Of a stretch of DNA of 64,000 nt, positions 15,633 through 23,979 are shown one piece after another. Each line of letters opens with the position of its first letter. The first letter of the stretch is position 1. Both the position numbers and the translations under genes were made by a program. The DNA comes from Thermogladius sp023256015 (GTDB lineage: Archaea > Thermoproteota > Thermoprotei_A > Sulfolobales > Desulfurococcaceae). The stretch spans positions 1,262,528-1,326,527 of the forward strand of contig NZ_CP151274.1 of NCBI RefSeq assembly GCF_051131135.1. Reading direction: 5' to 3'. The notes below the pieces were generated by a model. It saw nothing but the letters and a program-made list of their open reading frames with translations, was not told the DNA's origin and searched no databases.

Positions 15633-15946
15633 TCCTCATCGAACCTGTCCGGCACTTTACTTACCCTGAAAACGCCGACCCTCTTATAGTCCTCTTCGCC
15701 CTCCGGCTCTATGTACTCCTTTAACTCGGCGTCCCCGCCCAGGCTCTTCATCACGTAGGCGAGGTCTTCGACCCAGTCCCTGATTCCGCAGGTGTGGCAG
15801 AAGGACCCCTGGAACTCGACGACCACGGTGCCGTCTTCTCTCACGTCTACGAGCCTAGCCTCTGCCTCGGGGGCCCGGAACCTGTTGTAGAGCTCGATGG
15901 ACTTGAGCACGAAAAAATACTTCTTGTTTTCGCCCAAAAACGACAC
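15617..15946 (-). CDS. Unrecognised small protein with an FCHTCG motif, next to superoxide reductase
   Basis: About 109 aa from the GTG at 15946, which lies just past the superoxide reductase stop; the frame is open to an ATG at 15988 inside that gene and a TTG at 15937 with AGAGGTG six bases upstream is equally possible. A beta-strand-rich part precedes GSFCHTCGIRDWVEDL near residue 50, whose CxxC followed by a helix recalls NifU-type or other metal-binding folds, but I cannot place the family. Sandwiched between superoxide reductase and an Lrp regulator, it may be a redox or iron-handling partner. Confidence 0.6.
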   Translation of the reverse strand: MSFLGENKKYFFVLKSIELYNRFRAPEAEARLVDVREDGTVVVEFQGSFCHTCGIRDWVEDLAYVMKSLGGDAELKEYIEPEGEEDYKRVGVFRVSKVPDRFDEEWSTK

Positions 15947-15950
15947 CTCT

Positions 15951-16325
15951 TTACTCGACGAGTATGTCCTTGGAGGACTCCCATACACCGTGGAGGTTGC
16001 AGTACGCCTCGGCTATGAGCCTCCCGCTCTTGGCTAGCTTGAGGGTTACCTCGACCACGGGCTCGTGGTAGACCGGCTCGAACACGTACCTCCCCAAGAA
16101 CACGGGGTTGAAGGCCCTGCCCTCCTCCTTGAAGTAGAGCTCGACCCACCTGATACTGTGCTCAACGGTGTTTGGGTGCGGCCCCACCTCGACCCTGACC
16201 TTGAACGGGGTGTTCTTGCTCACCTTGTCGGGGGCGTGGATCCTAGGTGTGTGGGACTCAACCTTGGTGATCGCCTCGCCGCTAGCCCTCTGAGGCGTGT
16301 ATATGAGGTTGCCCAGCTCACTCAT
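15951..16325 (-). CDS. Superoxide reductase, one-iron neelaredoxin type
   Basis: 124 aa. It reduces superoxide to hydrogen peroxide without making oxygen, the usual defence of strict anaerobes. All five ligands of the Fe(His)4Cys centre are visible: His25, His50, His56, Cys109 and His112 (motifs ESHTPRI, GPHPN, EHSIRW, CNLHGVW). Lys21 is in the place of the catalytic lysine. The N-terminal desulforedoxin-like domain of two-iron enzymes is absent. ATG at 16325, with a TATA element about 33 bases upstream. Confidence 0.95.
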   Translation of the reverse strand: MSELGNLIYTPQRASGEAITKVESHTPRIHAPDKVSKNTPFKVRVEVGPHPNTVEHSIRWVELYFKEEGRAFNPVFLGRYVFEPVYHEPVVEVTLKLAKSGRLIAEAYCNLHGVWESSKDILVE

Positions 16326-16353
16326 CTAACTCACCCTTTCGGATTCCTAACTG

Positions 16354-16364
16354 TTTAATTAAAA
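16354..16364 (-). promoter_or_regulatory. TATA box of the superoxide reductase operon
   Basis: Minus-strand TTTTAATTAAA, centred about 34 bases before the ATG at 16325. The repeats at 16367-16387 lie directly upstream of it, where an activator or the BRE/TFB contacts would sit. Confidence 0.6.
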
Positions 16365-16366
16365 CC

Positions 16367-16387
16367 AAAGTTAATAAAGTTAACTTT
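16367..16387. repeat. Direct repeat and palindrome upstream of superoxide reductase
   Basis: AAAGTTAA occurs at 16367-16374 and again at 16376-16383, and the second copy continues into the perfect palindrome AAAGTTAACTTT (16376-16387). It lies between the alcohol dehydrogenase stop and the superoxide reductase TATA box, a plausible redox-regulator site. Confidence 0.45.
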
Positions 16388-16388
16388 G

Positions 16389-17552
16389 CTAATAGGGCAG
16401 GCCCGCCGCGACCTCGGATAGGAGGCCCTCTGTCACCTCGAAGGGGGCCAGCTCCACGTACCTCTTCATGCTCTTCCTCGAAACAATGCTCTTGAACAGC
16501 CGCTCCACCTCCCCAGGCGTGAACCCGTAGTCGCCCAGCCCTTCACCGAACCCAACCCTCTCGAGGAACCCCTTGAAAGCGGACGCAGCCCTTTGAGCGT
16601 CCTCGCTTCTAGGCCTCAGGCCGGGGTCTATAGCGGAGAGGATCCGCCAAGTCGCCTCGGGCCTCGCCTTGTAGATGTACTCGACCAGCTTCGCGTGGAC
16701 GAGCGCGAGGCCAGCCCCGTGGGGTAGTTTGGGGTTGTAGGCGCTGAGCACGTGCTCTAGGCCGTGCCCCAGGTGCGTCAGCGAGTGGTCTATTGCGACT
16801 CCCCCGAGCATCGATGCGTAGAGCAGCCAGTACCTCGCCTCCAAGTCCCTCGGGTTTCCCACTACCCTGGGCAGGTACTCGAAGACCCTCCTAGACGCCT
16901 CGACGGACAGCAACTCCGTGTAGGGGCTGGACGCCCTGGACGTCGCCGCCTCGATCGCGTGGGATAGGGCGTCTATACTGGTGTAGACCGACTGGTTGAC
17001 ATGCAGCGTCAGGGTGTACCTCGGGTCGTCTACGCCGTAGTCGGGGTAGCCCGCCGGGAAGCCCCTCTTCTCGAGCTCGCCCTCGTCGGTGAGGACGGCG
17101 AACCTGTCCACCTCGCTACCCGTCCCGTGCGTGGTGTTCACGACGAACAGTAGCGGCTTCTCCCTGGGCGCTTGCCTCATCCCGTAGAAGTACTCGCGGA
17201 CACTCCCGCCCCCGGCGACGAGGACCCTGGCAGACTTCGCCAGGTCTATCACGCTACCACCACCTATAGCGACGAACTCCACGCCGCCCTCGCTCCTGTA
17301 GTACTCGGCCAACTCCTCTGCCTGCTGGAGCGTCGGGTTGGGGGTCGCCCTGTCGTACACCACGTAGCTGACACCGCTCTCCTCGAGTACCTTGGTGACC
17401 TCTGCTAGCGCGCCGCTCTCGACGGCCGACCGCCTCCCGGTCACGATAACAGGCCTTCGCATCGACGACAACACGTTTTTTAACTCCGCGAGGCCGTTGA
17501 CGCCGAACACAAGGTTCACGCCTCCGTTGTAGACTCTAAACGTGGGGGTCAT
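16389..17552 (-). CDS. Iron-containing (type III) alcohol dehydrogenase
   Basis: 387 aa. NAD(P)-binding GGGS is at 97-100. The metal site is complete: Asp194 and His198 (SIDALSHAIEA), His263 (THLGHGLEH) and His278 (LPHGAG), which usually bind Fe2+. Such enzymes interconvert aldehydes and alcohols, here perhaps removing aldehydes made by fermentation. The gene is transcribed toward superoxide reductase and ends within the repeat region in front of it; its own promoter at 17575-17584 is shared back to back with the thioredoxin-like gene. Confidence 0.92.
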   Translation of the reverse strand: MTPTFRVYNGGVNLVFGVNGLAELKNVLSSMRRPVIVTGRRSAVESGALAEVTKVLEESGVSYVVYDRATPNPTLQQAEELAEYYRSEGGVEFVAIGGGSVIDLAKSARVLVAGGGSVREYFYGMRQAPREKPLLFVVNTTHGTGSEVDRFAVLTDEGELEKRGFPAGYPDYGVDDPRYTLTLHVNQSVYTSIDALSHAIEAATSRASSPYTELLSVEASRRVFEYLPRVVGNPRDLEARYWLLYASMLGGVAIDHSLTHLGHGLEHVLSAYNPKLPHGAGLALVHAKLVEYIYKARPEATWRILSAIDPGLRPRSEDAQRAASAFKGFLERVGFGEGLGDYGFTPGEVERLFKSIVSRKSMKRYVELAPFEVTEGLLSEVAAGLPY

Positions 17553-17574
17553 AGAGCTCGCCTTGAAGCTGTTT

Positions 17575-17584
17575 AATTTATAAA
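17575..17584 (-). promoter_or_regulatory. TATA box of the alcohol dehydrogenase gene
   Basis: Minus-strand TTTATAAATT centred about 27 bases before the ATG at 17552; a leaderless transcript is expected. Confidence 0.65.
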
Positions 17585-17630
17585 CAACACAATAATATTA
17601 CTTGGCCTCTAATACAGAGGTGCTTGAGCG

Positions 17631-18161
17631 TTGGAAGACCGCGACCTGCTTATCGCCATACTGAAGAAGTTGCTGAGGGCAGAGGAGAAGAGCACTCTTG
17701 CGAGGGGCGAGGTCGGGCTCTCGCTCGACCAGGTCGACGTGGACTCGCCTCACGGCGTGTACAGGTATTCGAGGGAGAACTCTAAGTGGGTGCTGATATC
17801 CGTCGACGACGAGGACTTCACCCAGAAGCTGGAGCCGGGCAACTACGTGGTCTACTTCGACAACGCGAAGTGCCCAGCATGTAGAGTCTACGACATGTAC
17901 TGGTACCCGTTCGTCAAGCTGCTGGGTGACGCCTACCCCTTCAGCTACCTCGTAGTCCTGTGCAACTGGTTCAGCAAGGACTGCGGGAGCAAGGCGGCCT
18001 CGAAGGCGTTCGAGAAGTTCGACGTCCACGCCTCTCCCACGACTCTCATAATGACGGTCGAGAACGGCGGTAAGATTGGAAGAAGCGTGAAGGTAGAGGG
18101 CGTGAAGAGAATGGACGAGCTGGCTAAGATCGTCGAGGACTACCTCAATAAAGCCGGGTAG
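17631..18161 (+). CDS. Thioredoxin-fold protein with CPAC active-site motif
   Basis: 176 aa from a TTG start preceded by GAGGTG at 17617-17622. An N-terminal helical part (1-60) is followed by a thioredoxin fold with KCPACRVYD near residue 84, a CxxC where the usual CGPC is CPAC, and the cis-proline HASPTTL near residue 143. Two further cysteines (LCNWFSKDCG, about 105-113) lie where an additional disulfide could form. No signal peptide, so a cytosolic disulfide reductase is likely. Its target is unknown; superoxide reductase and the CHTC protein are nearby. Confidence 0.8.
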   Translation: MEDRDLLIAILKKLLRAEEKSTLARGEVGLSLDQVDVDSPHGVYRYSRENSKWVLISVDDEDFTQKLEPGNYVVYFDNAKCPACRVYDMYWYPFVKLLGDAYPFSYLVVLCNWFSKDCGSKAASKAFEKFDVHASPTTLIMTVENGGKIGRSVKVEGVKRMDELAKIVEDYLNKAG

Positions 18162-18527
18162 ACCTCTCCTCCGCATCATATGCCACCCCGGCTTTCGATT
18201 TGAACCGTGTTGAGCCCGCGCACCGGCCCGTAGGCCAACGAGCAGCCGTGAGGTAGAGCTCGCAAGCTGGATGCCTAAGGCAGGTAGGCCTGCTGGGGCC
18301 TGGTCTGGAGGCGCCACAGGTCGCAAGCGCCCAAGTGGCCGCGGCCTCACAGCAGGGCTACGTGAAGCGCTCTCGGGGTCCCGAGTAGGGTTCAGGGACT
18401 TGCGCGAGGCTCCGGTTACTCGAGCAGGGCGTGGTCGGCTACAGAACCGTGCTCCCCGCTCAACTCCGCACACGACTCTTTGGACGCTATGGCACGGCCT
18501 CTGCAGGTCTCACGGTCAGAAAAATAG
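18162..18527. other. 366-base non-coding segment, candidate structured RNA
   Basis: No credible coding frame: open frames here are Arg/Pro/Ser-rich shadows without start signals. The segment contains nested complementary arms: GTTGAGC (18209-18215) with GCTCAAC (18458-18464), GCACCGG (18220-18226) with CCGTGC (18447-18452, one bulge), and GTGAGG (18248-18253) with CCTCAC (18345-18350), plus local hairpins such as CTCGG/CCGAG near 18371-18384. The order is that of a closed multi-branched RNA. I could not match it to RNase P, SRP or rRNA, and the transcribed strand is not certain. Confidence 0.4.
18518..18526 (-). terminator. T-run after the oligopeptide transporter operon
   Basis: Minus-strand CTATTTTTC directly after the stop of the last ATPase gene (18528). 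A T5 run of this kind is a typical archaeal termination signal. Confidence 0.45.
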
Positions 18528-19493
18528 TTACTTACCGTAGAACAGCCAGCACTTCGCCCACCTCCCGTTAACGCGGACGAGGGGCGGCTCCTCTCTGCGG
18601 CACCTCTCCGTCGCGAACGGGCACCTGGGGTGGAGGCGGCAGCCTGGCGGCGGGTTGGAAGGGTCTCCTATCTCTCCTTTCAGGTCTACTTTCTCTGTCT
18701 CGACCTCGCCCCCAACGCGGGGTATGGCCGACAGGAGGGCCTTCGTGTACGGGTGTAGCGGCTCTTTCACGACCTTGTCTGCGGGCCCCTCCTCGACGAG
18801 CTGCCCCATGTATAGAACCCCGACCCTGTCTGCTATGAGGCTGAGCAGTACTATGTCGTGTGTTATGAAGAGCATGGACAAGCCGTAGCGGTTCTTGAGG
18901 TCTAAGAGCAGCTTGACGATCGAGGCCCTGATAGAGGCGTCTAGGTTGCTGGTCGGCTCGTCCGCGACCACGTACCTCGGCCTCAGTATCATGGACCTCG
19001 CTATCACCGCCCTCTGCAACTGGCCCCCACTCAGCTCGTGGGGCTTCCTGTGAATGAAGTCCTCAGGGGGCACAAGCCCGACCTCCTCGAGGGCTTTCGC
19101 CGTGATATCGAGGGCCTCCCGCTTATCGAGCTTCTCGTGGACGATCAAGGGCTCGGCTAGGGCCTCGCCCAACGTCTGGACGGGGTTTATGGCGCTGTAG
19201 GGGTCCTGGGGGATGAGCTGCATCCTCCTCCTCACCCTCCTCAAACTCCTCTCGCTCCAGTCCGTTATGTCGACCCCCTCGAAGAAGATCCTGCCCATTG
19301 TAGGCTTGTAGAGCCTCAGCGTGATTCTCCCGATAGTCGACTTCCCGCTACCGCTCTCACCCACGAGGCCGTATATCTCGTTCTCCGCGATGCTGAGCGT
19401 CACGTTGTCGACCGCTCTCACCCTCTTCTTACGACCAAGCAAGCTGACCTCGAAGTCCATGACGACGCCCTTTAGCTCGACAACGCCGCTCAT
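18528..19493 (-). CDS. Oligopeptide/dipeptide ABC transporter ATPase (OppF/DppF-like)
   Basis: About 321 aa from the ATG at 19493, which overlaps the upstream ATPase stop as ATGA; the longer frame to 19721 reads through that gene out of phase and is not real. Walker A GESGSGKST, the Q-loop region, signature LSGGQLQRAV and Walker B YVVADEPTSNLDAS are present. The C-terminal extension has the OppD/F Cys motif (CRLHPRCPFATERC) that can bind an iron-sulfur cluster. It powers peptide import with the four other genes of this locus. Confidence 0.93.
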   Translation of the reverse strand: MSGVVELKGVVMDFEVSLLGRKKRVRAVDNVTLSIAENEIYGLVGESGSGKSTIGRITLRLYKPTMGRIFFEGVDITDWSERSLRRVRRRMQLIPQDPYSAINPVQTLGEALAEPLIVHEKLDKREALDITAKALEEVGLVPPEDFIHRKPHELSGGQLQRAVIARSMILRPRYVVADEPTSNLDASIRASIVKLLLDLKNRYGLSMLFITHDIVLLSLIADRVGVLYMGQLVEEGPADKVVKEPLHPYTKALLSAIPRVGGEVETEKVDLKGEIGDPSNPPPGCRLHPRCPFATERCRREEPPLVRVNGRWAKCWLFYGK

Positions 19494-20452
19494 CCCACCA
19501 CCCCCGCGTAGTGGCAGGCCACGTAGTGCCCCTTCGAGACCTCCGCGAGCTGCGGTGGCTCGGCCCGGCACTTCTCCCTCGCCAGGGGGCACCTCGGGTG
19601 GAACACACAGCCGCTGGGCGGGTTCCTCAAGTCGGGCGGGTAGCCGGGGAGGAAGCTGGGCAGCCCCCTCTGGCCGAGCTTGGGCAGAGACTCGAAGAGG
19701 GCCCTCGTGTAGGGGTGCCACATGTCGCGGACCAGCTCGCTCTTATCGGCGTACTCCATCACGTAACCCCCGTACATCACCATGACGGTGTCTGCCCTCT
19801 CGAGGGCCAGGGCGAGGTCGTGTGTTATCAGGATGAACGAGGACTTGTACTTCCTCCTGACATCGTCTATCAAGTCCATGATCTGCTTCTGGACTATCAC
19901 GTCCAGCGCTGTAGTAGGCTCGTCCGCGATGACCACCTCGGGGCTCAGGCTGATCGCCATCGCTATAGCCACCCTCTGCTTCTGCCCCCCGCTCAACTGG
20001 TGCGGGTAGGACTCGAGCACTCGCCCCGGCAGTCCGACGGCCTCAGTGTACTCTCTCGCTACACGCAGCGCCGCGGCTTTGTCGAGGCCGTGCTCCATGA
20101 GGAACTCGGTGAACTGGTCGACGACCCTCCTGAGAGGGTCGAGAGTGGTGAACGGGTCTTGGAAGACTATGGATATCCTGCTCCCCCTCACCCTCCTGAG
20201 CTCCTCTGGCGTGAGGGTCAACAGGTCCGTGCCGCCAAGTAAGACGCGCCCCCTTACGATCTTACCCGGCTTCGGGACCATGTTCATCAGAGCGTACGCT
20301 AGTGTGGACTTCCCGCTACCGCTCTCGCCCACCACCGCCAGCATCTCGCCTCTCCTCAGCTTGAAGGACACGCCGGAGACCGCGTGCACCACCCCGCTCA
20401 GCGTGTAGTACTTCACCCACAAGTCCTTGACCTCTAGGACGTGGCCGGGCAA
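19490..20452 (-). CDS. Oligopeptide/dipeptide ABC transporter ATPase (OppD/DppD-like)
   Basis: 320 aa from a TTG at 20452, placed one base after the permease stop with GAGGTAGG just before it. Walker A GESGSGKST, signature LSGGQKQRVA, Walker B VVIADEPTTALDV, H-loop ITHDLALA. The C-terminal OPP extension with CVFHPRCPLAREKC follows. It forms the heterodimeric ATPase with the next gene. Confidence 0.93.
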   Translation of the reverse strand: MPGHVLEVKDLWVKYYTLSGVVHAVSGVSFKLRRGEMLAVVGESGSGKSTLAYALMNMVPKPGKIVRGRVLLGGTDLLTLTPEELRRVRGSRISIVFQDPFTTLDPLRRVVDQFTEFLMEHGLDKAAALRVAREYTEAVGLPGRVLESYPHQLSGGQKQRVAIAMAISLSPEVVIADEPTTALDVIVQKQIMDLIDDVRRKYKSSFILITHDLALALERADTVMVMYGGYVMEYADKSELVRDMWHPYTRALFESLPKLGQRGLPSFLPGYPPDLRNPPSGCVFHPRCPLAREKCRAEPPQLAEVSKGHYVACHYAGVVG

Positions 20453-20453
20453 C

Positions 20454-21284
20454 CTACCTCAACCTCGCACCCGTTATTCTCGAGACACCCTCGCTCACGA
20501 GGGCGAAGCCCAGGGCCAGGAGTGTTATGCAGAGGCCCGGGTAGGCCATGAGCCACCACTTGCCGTCCAGGACGAAGCCCCTCCCCTTGTACAAGTCGAA
20601 CCCCCAGTCCGGGGTTGGGGGCTGGACTGTCAAGCCTATGAAACTCAGTGCGGCCTCCGTCAAGATGGCGTCGGCGCTGTTCATGCTGAAGACCACCATC
20701 ATGGTCCTCGAGACGTGGGGTAGTATGTGCCTCACCACGATCCTCGAGGGGGGCAGGCCGAGTACGCGGGCCTGCTCGATGAACCCCTCGTTCTTCACGC
20801 TGAGGACCTGGCCCCTGATCATCCTGAAGTAAGTCGGCACGTAGACGACGGCTATCGCTACAGCGGCGTTCACGGGGCTCGGCCCCAAGGCCACCGAGAA
20901 GGCTATGGCGAGTATTAGGGATGGGAAGGCGTATATCGAGTCCATGACGAAAGACAGCACCCTGTCGAGCAGACCACCGAGGTAGCCGCTCACGAGGCCT
21001 ACTAGGGTACCCACGAAGCCGCTCAAGGCTATAGAGAGGGCTACGATCGCCAGGACTATCCTAGACCCGTAGACAACTCTCGAGAAGATGTCCCGGCCTA
21101 GGTTGTCTGTCCCCATTATGTGCTCGGGGCTGGGCGGCCGCAGTGGCGCACCTACGGACTCGACTGGGGAGTAGGGGGCTATAACGTCGGCTAGGAGGGC
21201 GAGTACTACGAAGACGATTATTATTGTTAGGCCCGCGACTATGTAGGCGTCTCTGAATACGTGGGCGAGTCTCAACCCCACCAC
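20454..21284 (-). CDS. Oligopeptide ABC transporter permease (OppC/DppC-like)
   Basis: 276 aa with six hydrophobic segments. The N-terminal GTDNLGRDIFSRVVYGSR block is the DppC signature and the EAA coupling loop (EQARVLGLPPSRIVVRHILPH; core RVLGLPPSRIVVRHILP) contacts the ATPases. It ends two bases before the OppD-like start. Confidence 0.93.
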   Translation of the reverse strand: MVGLRLAHVFRDAYIVAGLTIIIVFVVLALLADVIAPYSPVESVGAPLRPPSPEHIMGTDNLGRDIFSRVVYGSRIVLAIVALSIALSGFVGTLVGLVSGYLGGLLDRVLSFVMDSIYAFPSLILAIAFSVALGPSPVNAAVAIAVVYVPTYFRMIRGQVLSVKNEGFIEQARVLGLPPSRIVVRHILPHVSRTMMVVFSMNSADAILTEAALSFIGLTVQPPTPDWGFDLYKGRGFVLDGKWWLMAYPGLCITLLALGFALVSEGVSRITGARLR

Positions 21285-21285
21285 C

Positions 21286-22296
21286 CTAGTACCTCACCCT
21301 CGGGTCGATCAAGGCGTAGACCACGTCCACGATGAGGCTCGTCAAGCCGACTATGAAGGCGAAGATCAGTATAACAGCCTGTATAGCCGTGTAGTCCCTG
21401 TACATGACCTTGTCGACGAGGTATGTCCCGATACCCGGCCAGTTGAAGGTCGTCTCGGTCAAGACCGCGCCTCCCATCAAGAGCGAGAACTGTAGACCCG
21501 TGTAGGTGACTATGGGGATCAAGACGTGCTTGAAAGCGTGCCTTACCACCTTGGGCTCCCTGATCCCCCTCGACCTGTACGCGTCTACCATCTTGGACGA
21601 CATGACGGCCTCCAGGTTGTTTAGGGCCAGCCTGATGTATGGCCCGGAGATGACGAGGCCGAGTGTGATAGACGGCAGTACTAGGTGGGAGAGGGCGTCT
21701 ACGAAGGCGCGGGGGTTCAACTCGAGAATCGCGTCGAGTGTGTAGATCCCTGTAATGGGCTTGAAACCCTCGATACTCGATATCCTCCCGCCGGTCGGCA
21801 GTATCTTGAGGTAGCTCGAGAAGACCAGCTGGAGGGCTAGGCCGAGCGCGGGTATGAAGACCACGAACACGACTGAGCCGAAGACCCTCGCGAAGGCCTC
21901 TAGGTACCTGCTCCTCCGCTTAGCGACCAGGTATCCGGTCCCCACACCGATGACGAGGCTCACGAGAATGCTCCAGACAGTCAGCTCCAGCGTAGCTGGG
22001 AGCTTGTCGGCTATGTCGCTTGCTATAGGCCTACCCCTCACAACCATGGACATCCCCATGTCGCCCCTCAGGAAGTTGACGAGGTACTCGAAGTACTGAA
22101 TGTAGAGGGGCTTGTCGAGGCCCAGCTCCGCCATGATGGCCTTCAACTGCTCTTCCGGTATGTTCTTCGTGCCCAGGGCGGCGAGTACGGGGTTGCCCGG
22201 CAGGATTCTGAGGACTATGAAGACCAAGGTATAGAGGATGAGGATTGTGGGTATGATCAACGTACCTCTTATAGCCACATATCTAAGCAAACCCAT
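21286..22296 (-). CDS. Oligopeptide ABC transporter permease (OppB/DppB-like)
   Basis: About 336 aa. I choose the ATG at 22296, ten bases after GGGTG and about 45 bases from the AT-rich GCATATTTG element; the frame stays open to a GTG at 22329. Six hydrophobic segments, the DppB block LGLDKPLYIQYFEYLVNFLRGDMG (core GLDKPLYIQYFEYL) and the EAA loop AYRSRGIREPKVVRHAFKH are present. First gene of the minus-strand transporter operon, divergent from the binding protein. Confidence 0.9.
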   Translation of the reverse strand: MGLLRYVAIRGTLIIPTILILYTLVFIVLRILPGNPVLAALGTKNIPEEQLKAIMAELGLDKPLYIQYFEYLVNFLRGDMGMSMVVRGRPIASDIADKLPATLELTVWSILVSLVIGVGTGYLVAKRRSRYLEAFARVFGSVVFVVFIPALGLALQLVFSSYLKILPTGGRISSIEGFKPITGIYTLDAILELNPRAFVDALSHLVLPSITLGLVISGPYIRLALNNLEAVMSSKMVDAYRSRGIREPKVVRHAFKHVLIPIVTYTGLQFSLLMGGAVLTETTFNWPGIGTYLVDKVMYRDYTAIQAVILIFAFIVGLTSLIVDVVYALIDPRVRY

Positions 22297-22395
22297 GCCA
22301 TTACGCACCCGGTAATATGGCTTCACCAATGTTTATCACAAATATGCTTTTAACTCGAACGGACTATTACATATTGGAAAAGTGGTGGGGGTTTG

Positions 22396-23979
22396 ATGCG
22401 TAGAGGAATATTCATCGCCGTAGCCGTCGTCCTAGTGGCCGCCGTGGCCGTCGCCTCGTACTACTACCTCGCAATCAGGCCGGTCCAGCCTACGACTACA
22501 ACACCCGCTTACGCAGAGAAGATCGTTATAGGGGTCACAGACAAGGTGACAGACCTTGACCCCTCCAACGCCTACGACTTCTTCACTTGGGAGGTCTTGA
22601 CCAACATTATGGACGGGCTCGTGAAGTACAAGCCTGGCACAGACCAGCTGGTACCGGGTATAGCAGCGAATTGGAGCGTCTCGGCCGACGGGTCTGAATG
22701 GGTGTTCAAGCTGAGGAACAACGTGTACTTCTGCGACGGGAGGCAGGTGACTGCCCAGGACGTGGTGAGGAGCGTTAAGAGGGTTATGAAGATCCAGGGC
22801 GACCCCTCCTGGCTAGTCACCGAGTTCGTGGACGACGTGGTCGCGCTCGACAACTTCACGGTCAAGTTCAAGCTCAAGACCCCGGCGAGCTACTTCCTCG
22901 CGCTAGCGGCCACGCCCCCGTACTTCCCTGTGAGCCCGAACTACCCCGACGACAAGATAGTGAGCGACGCGACGTGGGGTGGGGCGGGGCCGTACTGTAT
23001 TAAGGACTTCAAGAGAGACGAGTACATAGTCCTAGAGGCCAACCCCTACTACTACGGCGAGAAACCGATGACCAAGACCGTCGTGATCAAGTTCTACAGG
23101 GACGCCACATCGCTGAGGCTCGCGCTGGAGAACGGCGAAGTGGACATCGCCTGGAGGACCCTAAGGCCCCAGGACTACGTCGCGCTCGGTAGCAACCCCA
23201 ACTTCGTCGTGGAGAGCATACCCGGCTCCTTCATAAGGTACATAATAGTCAACACCAAGATAAGCCCCGTCGACAACGTGCTCGTCAGGAGGGCTATTGC
23301 GGCGGCCCTCAACAGGAGCGAGATCGCCGAGAGGGTGTTCTTCGGCACCATGACGCCTCTCTACAGCCTCGTACCGGCCGGCATGTGGAGCCACATAGAC
23401 GCCTTCAAGGACGCCTACGGCCCCGGCCCCAACTTGACGCTGGCGAGGGAGCTGCTGAGGCAGGCCGGGTACAGCGAGTCGAACAAGCTGAAGCTGGAGC
23501 TCTGGTACACACCGACCCACTACGGGGACACAGAGGCGGACGTCGCCACCTTGATCAAGAGCCAGCTCGAGGCAACGGGCTTGATACAGGTCGAGGTCAA
23601 GAGCGCCGAGTGGGCTACGTACGTGGACAACGCTAGGAACGGGAGGATGATGCTGAGCCTGTTCGGCTGGTACCCCGACTACATCGACCCCGACGACTTC
23701 CTCTCCCCCTTCCTGCTGAGCACGGCTAACAAGTGGACCGGCTCGGGATACGCGAACTCGACTGTGGACAACCTGCTCAGGGAGGCCATGGTCAAGACGA
23801 GCCAGTCCGAGAGAGAGGCGCTGTACGTACAGGTCCAGAGGATCCTCGCGGAGGACGCCCCGTTCATACCACTACTACAGGGCAACTTGATGGTGGTGCA
23901 CTCCAAGAACGTACACGGCGTCGAGATAGGGCCTCCTATGCTGATGCCCTACTACACCATCTACAAGACCACGGGATGA
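22396..23979 (+). CDS. Extracellular solute-binding protein, family 5 (peptide-binding OppA/DppA-like)
   Basis: 527 aa from the ATG at 22396 with GGTGGGGG just upstream. An N-terminal membrane segment (about 5-30), then a short Thr-rich linker (QPTTTTP), then the SBP_bac_5 fold: GLVKYKPGTDQLVPGIAANWSVSADG (core LVPGIAANWSVSADG) and FKLRNNVYFCDGRQVTAQDV (core NVYFCDGRQVTAQDV). There is no lipobox cysteine, so it is probably held by an uncleaved helix. It captures peptides for the divergent permease and ATPase operon. The stop lies inside a hairpin terminator. Confidence 0.94.
   Translation: MRRGIFIAVAVVLVAAVAVASYYYLAIRPVQPTTTTPAYAEKIVIGVTDKVTDLDPSNAYDFFTWEVLTNIMDGLVKYKPGTDQLVPGIAANWSVSADGSEWVFKLRNNVYFCDGRQVTAQDVVRSVKRVMKIQGDPSWLVTEFVDDVVALDNFTVKFKLKTPASYFLALAATPPYFPVSPNYPDDKIVSDATWGGAGPYCIKDFKRDEYIVLEANPYYYGEKPMTKTVVIKFYRDATSLRLALENGEVDIAWRTLRPQDYVALGSNPNFVVESIPGSFIRYIIVNTKISPVDNVLVRRAIAAALNRSEIAERVFFGTMTPLYSLVPAGMWSHIDAFKDAYGPGPNLTLARELLRQAGYSESNKLKLELWYTPTHYGDTEADVATLIKSQLEATGLIQVEVKSAEWATYVDNARNGRMMLSLFGWYPDYIDPDDFLSPFLLSTANKWTGSGYANSTVDNLLREAMVKTSQSEREALYVQVQRILAEDAPFIPLLQGNLMVVHSKNVHGVEIGPPMLMPYYTIYKTTG

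Noticed and set aside
18187..18207. Minus-strand GGTTCAAATC resembling a tRNA T loop
   Set aside because: The flanking bases do not form a T stem, and no anticodon or acceptor arm can be found.
18441..18449. ACAGAACCG as conserved region V of RNase P RNA
   Set aside because: The 5' partner region (GAGGAAA-type) and the P3 hairpin order are not seen, so I keep the segment as an unidentified candidate only.
17598..18473. 291-codon minus-strand frame covering the non-coding segment and the thioredoxin-like gene
   Set aside because: Low-quality composition (Arg/Pro/Ser) and full overlap with a gene having a good TTG start and CPAC motif.
19494..19721. N-terminal extension of the OppF-like ATPase
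   Set aside because: It overlaps the OppD-like gene in another frame, and ATGA coupling gives a better start at 19493.
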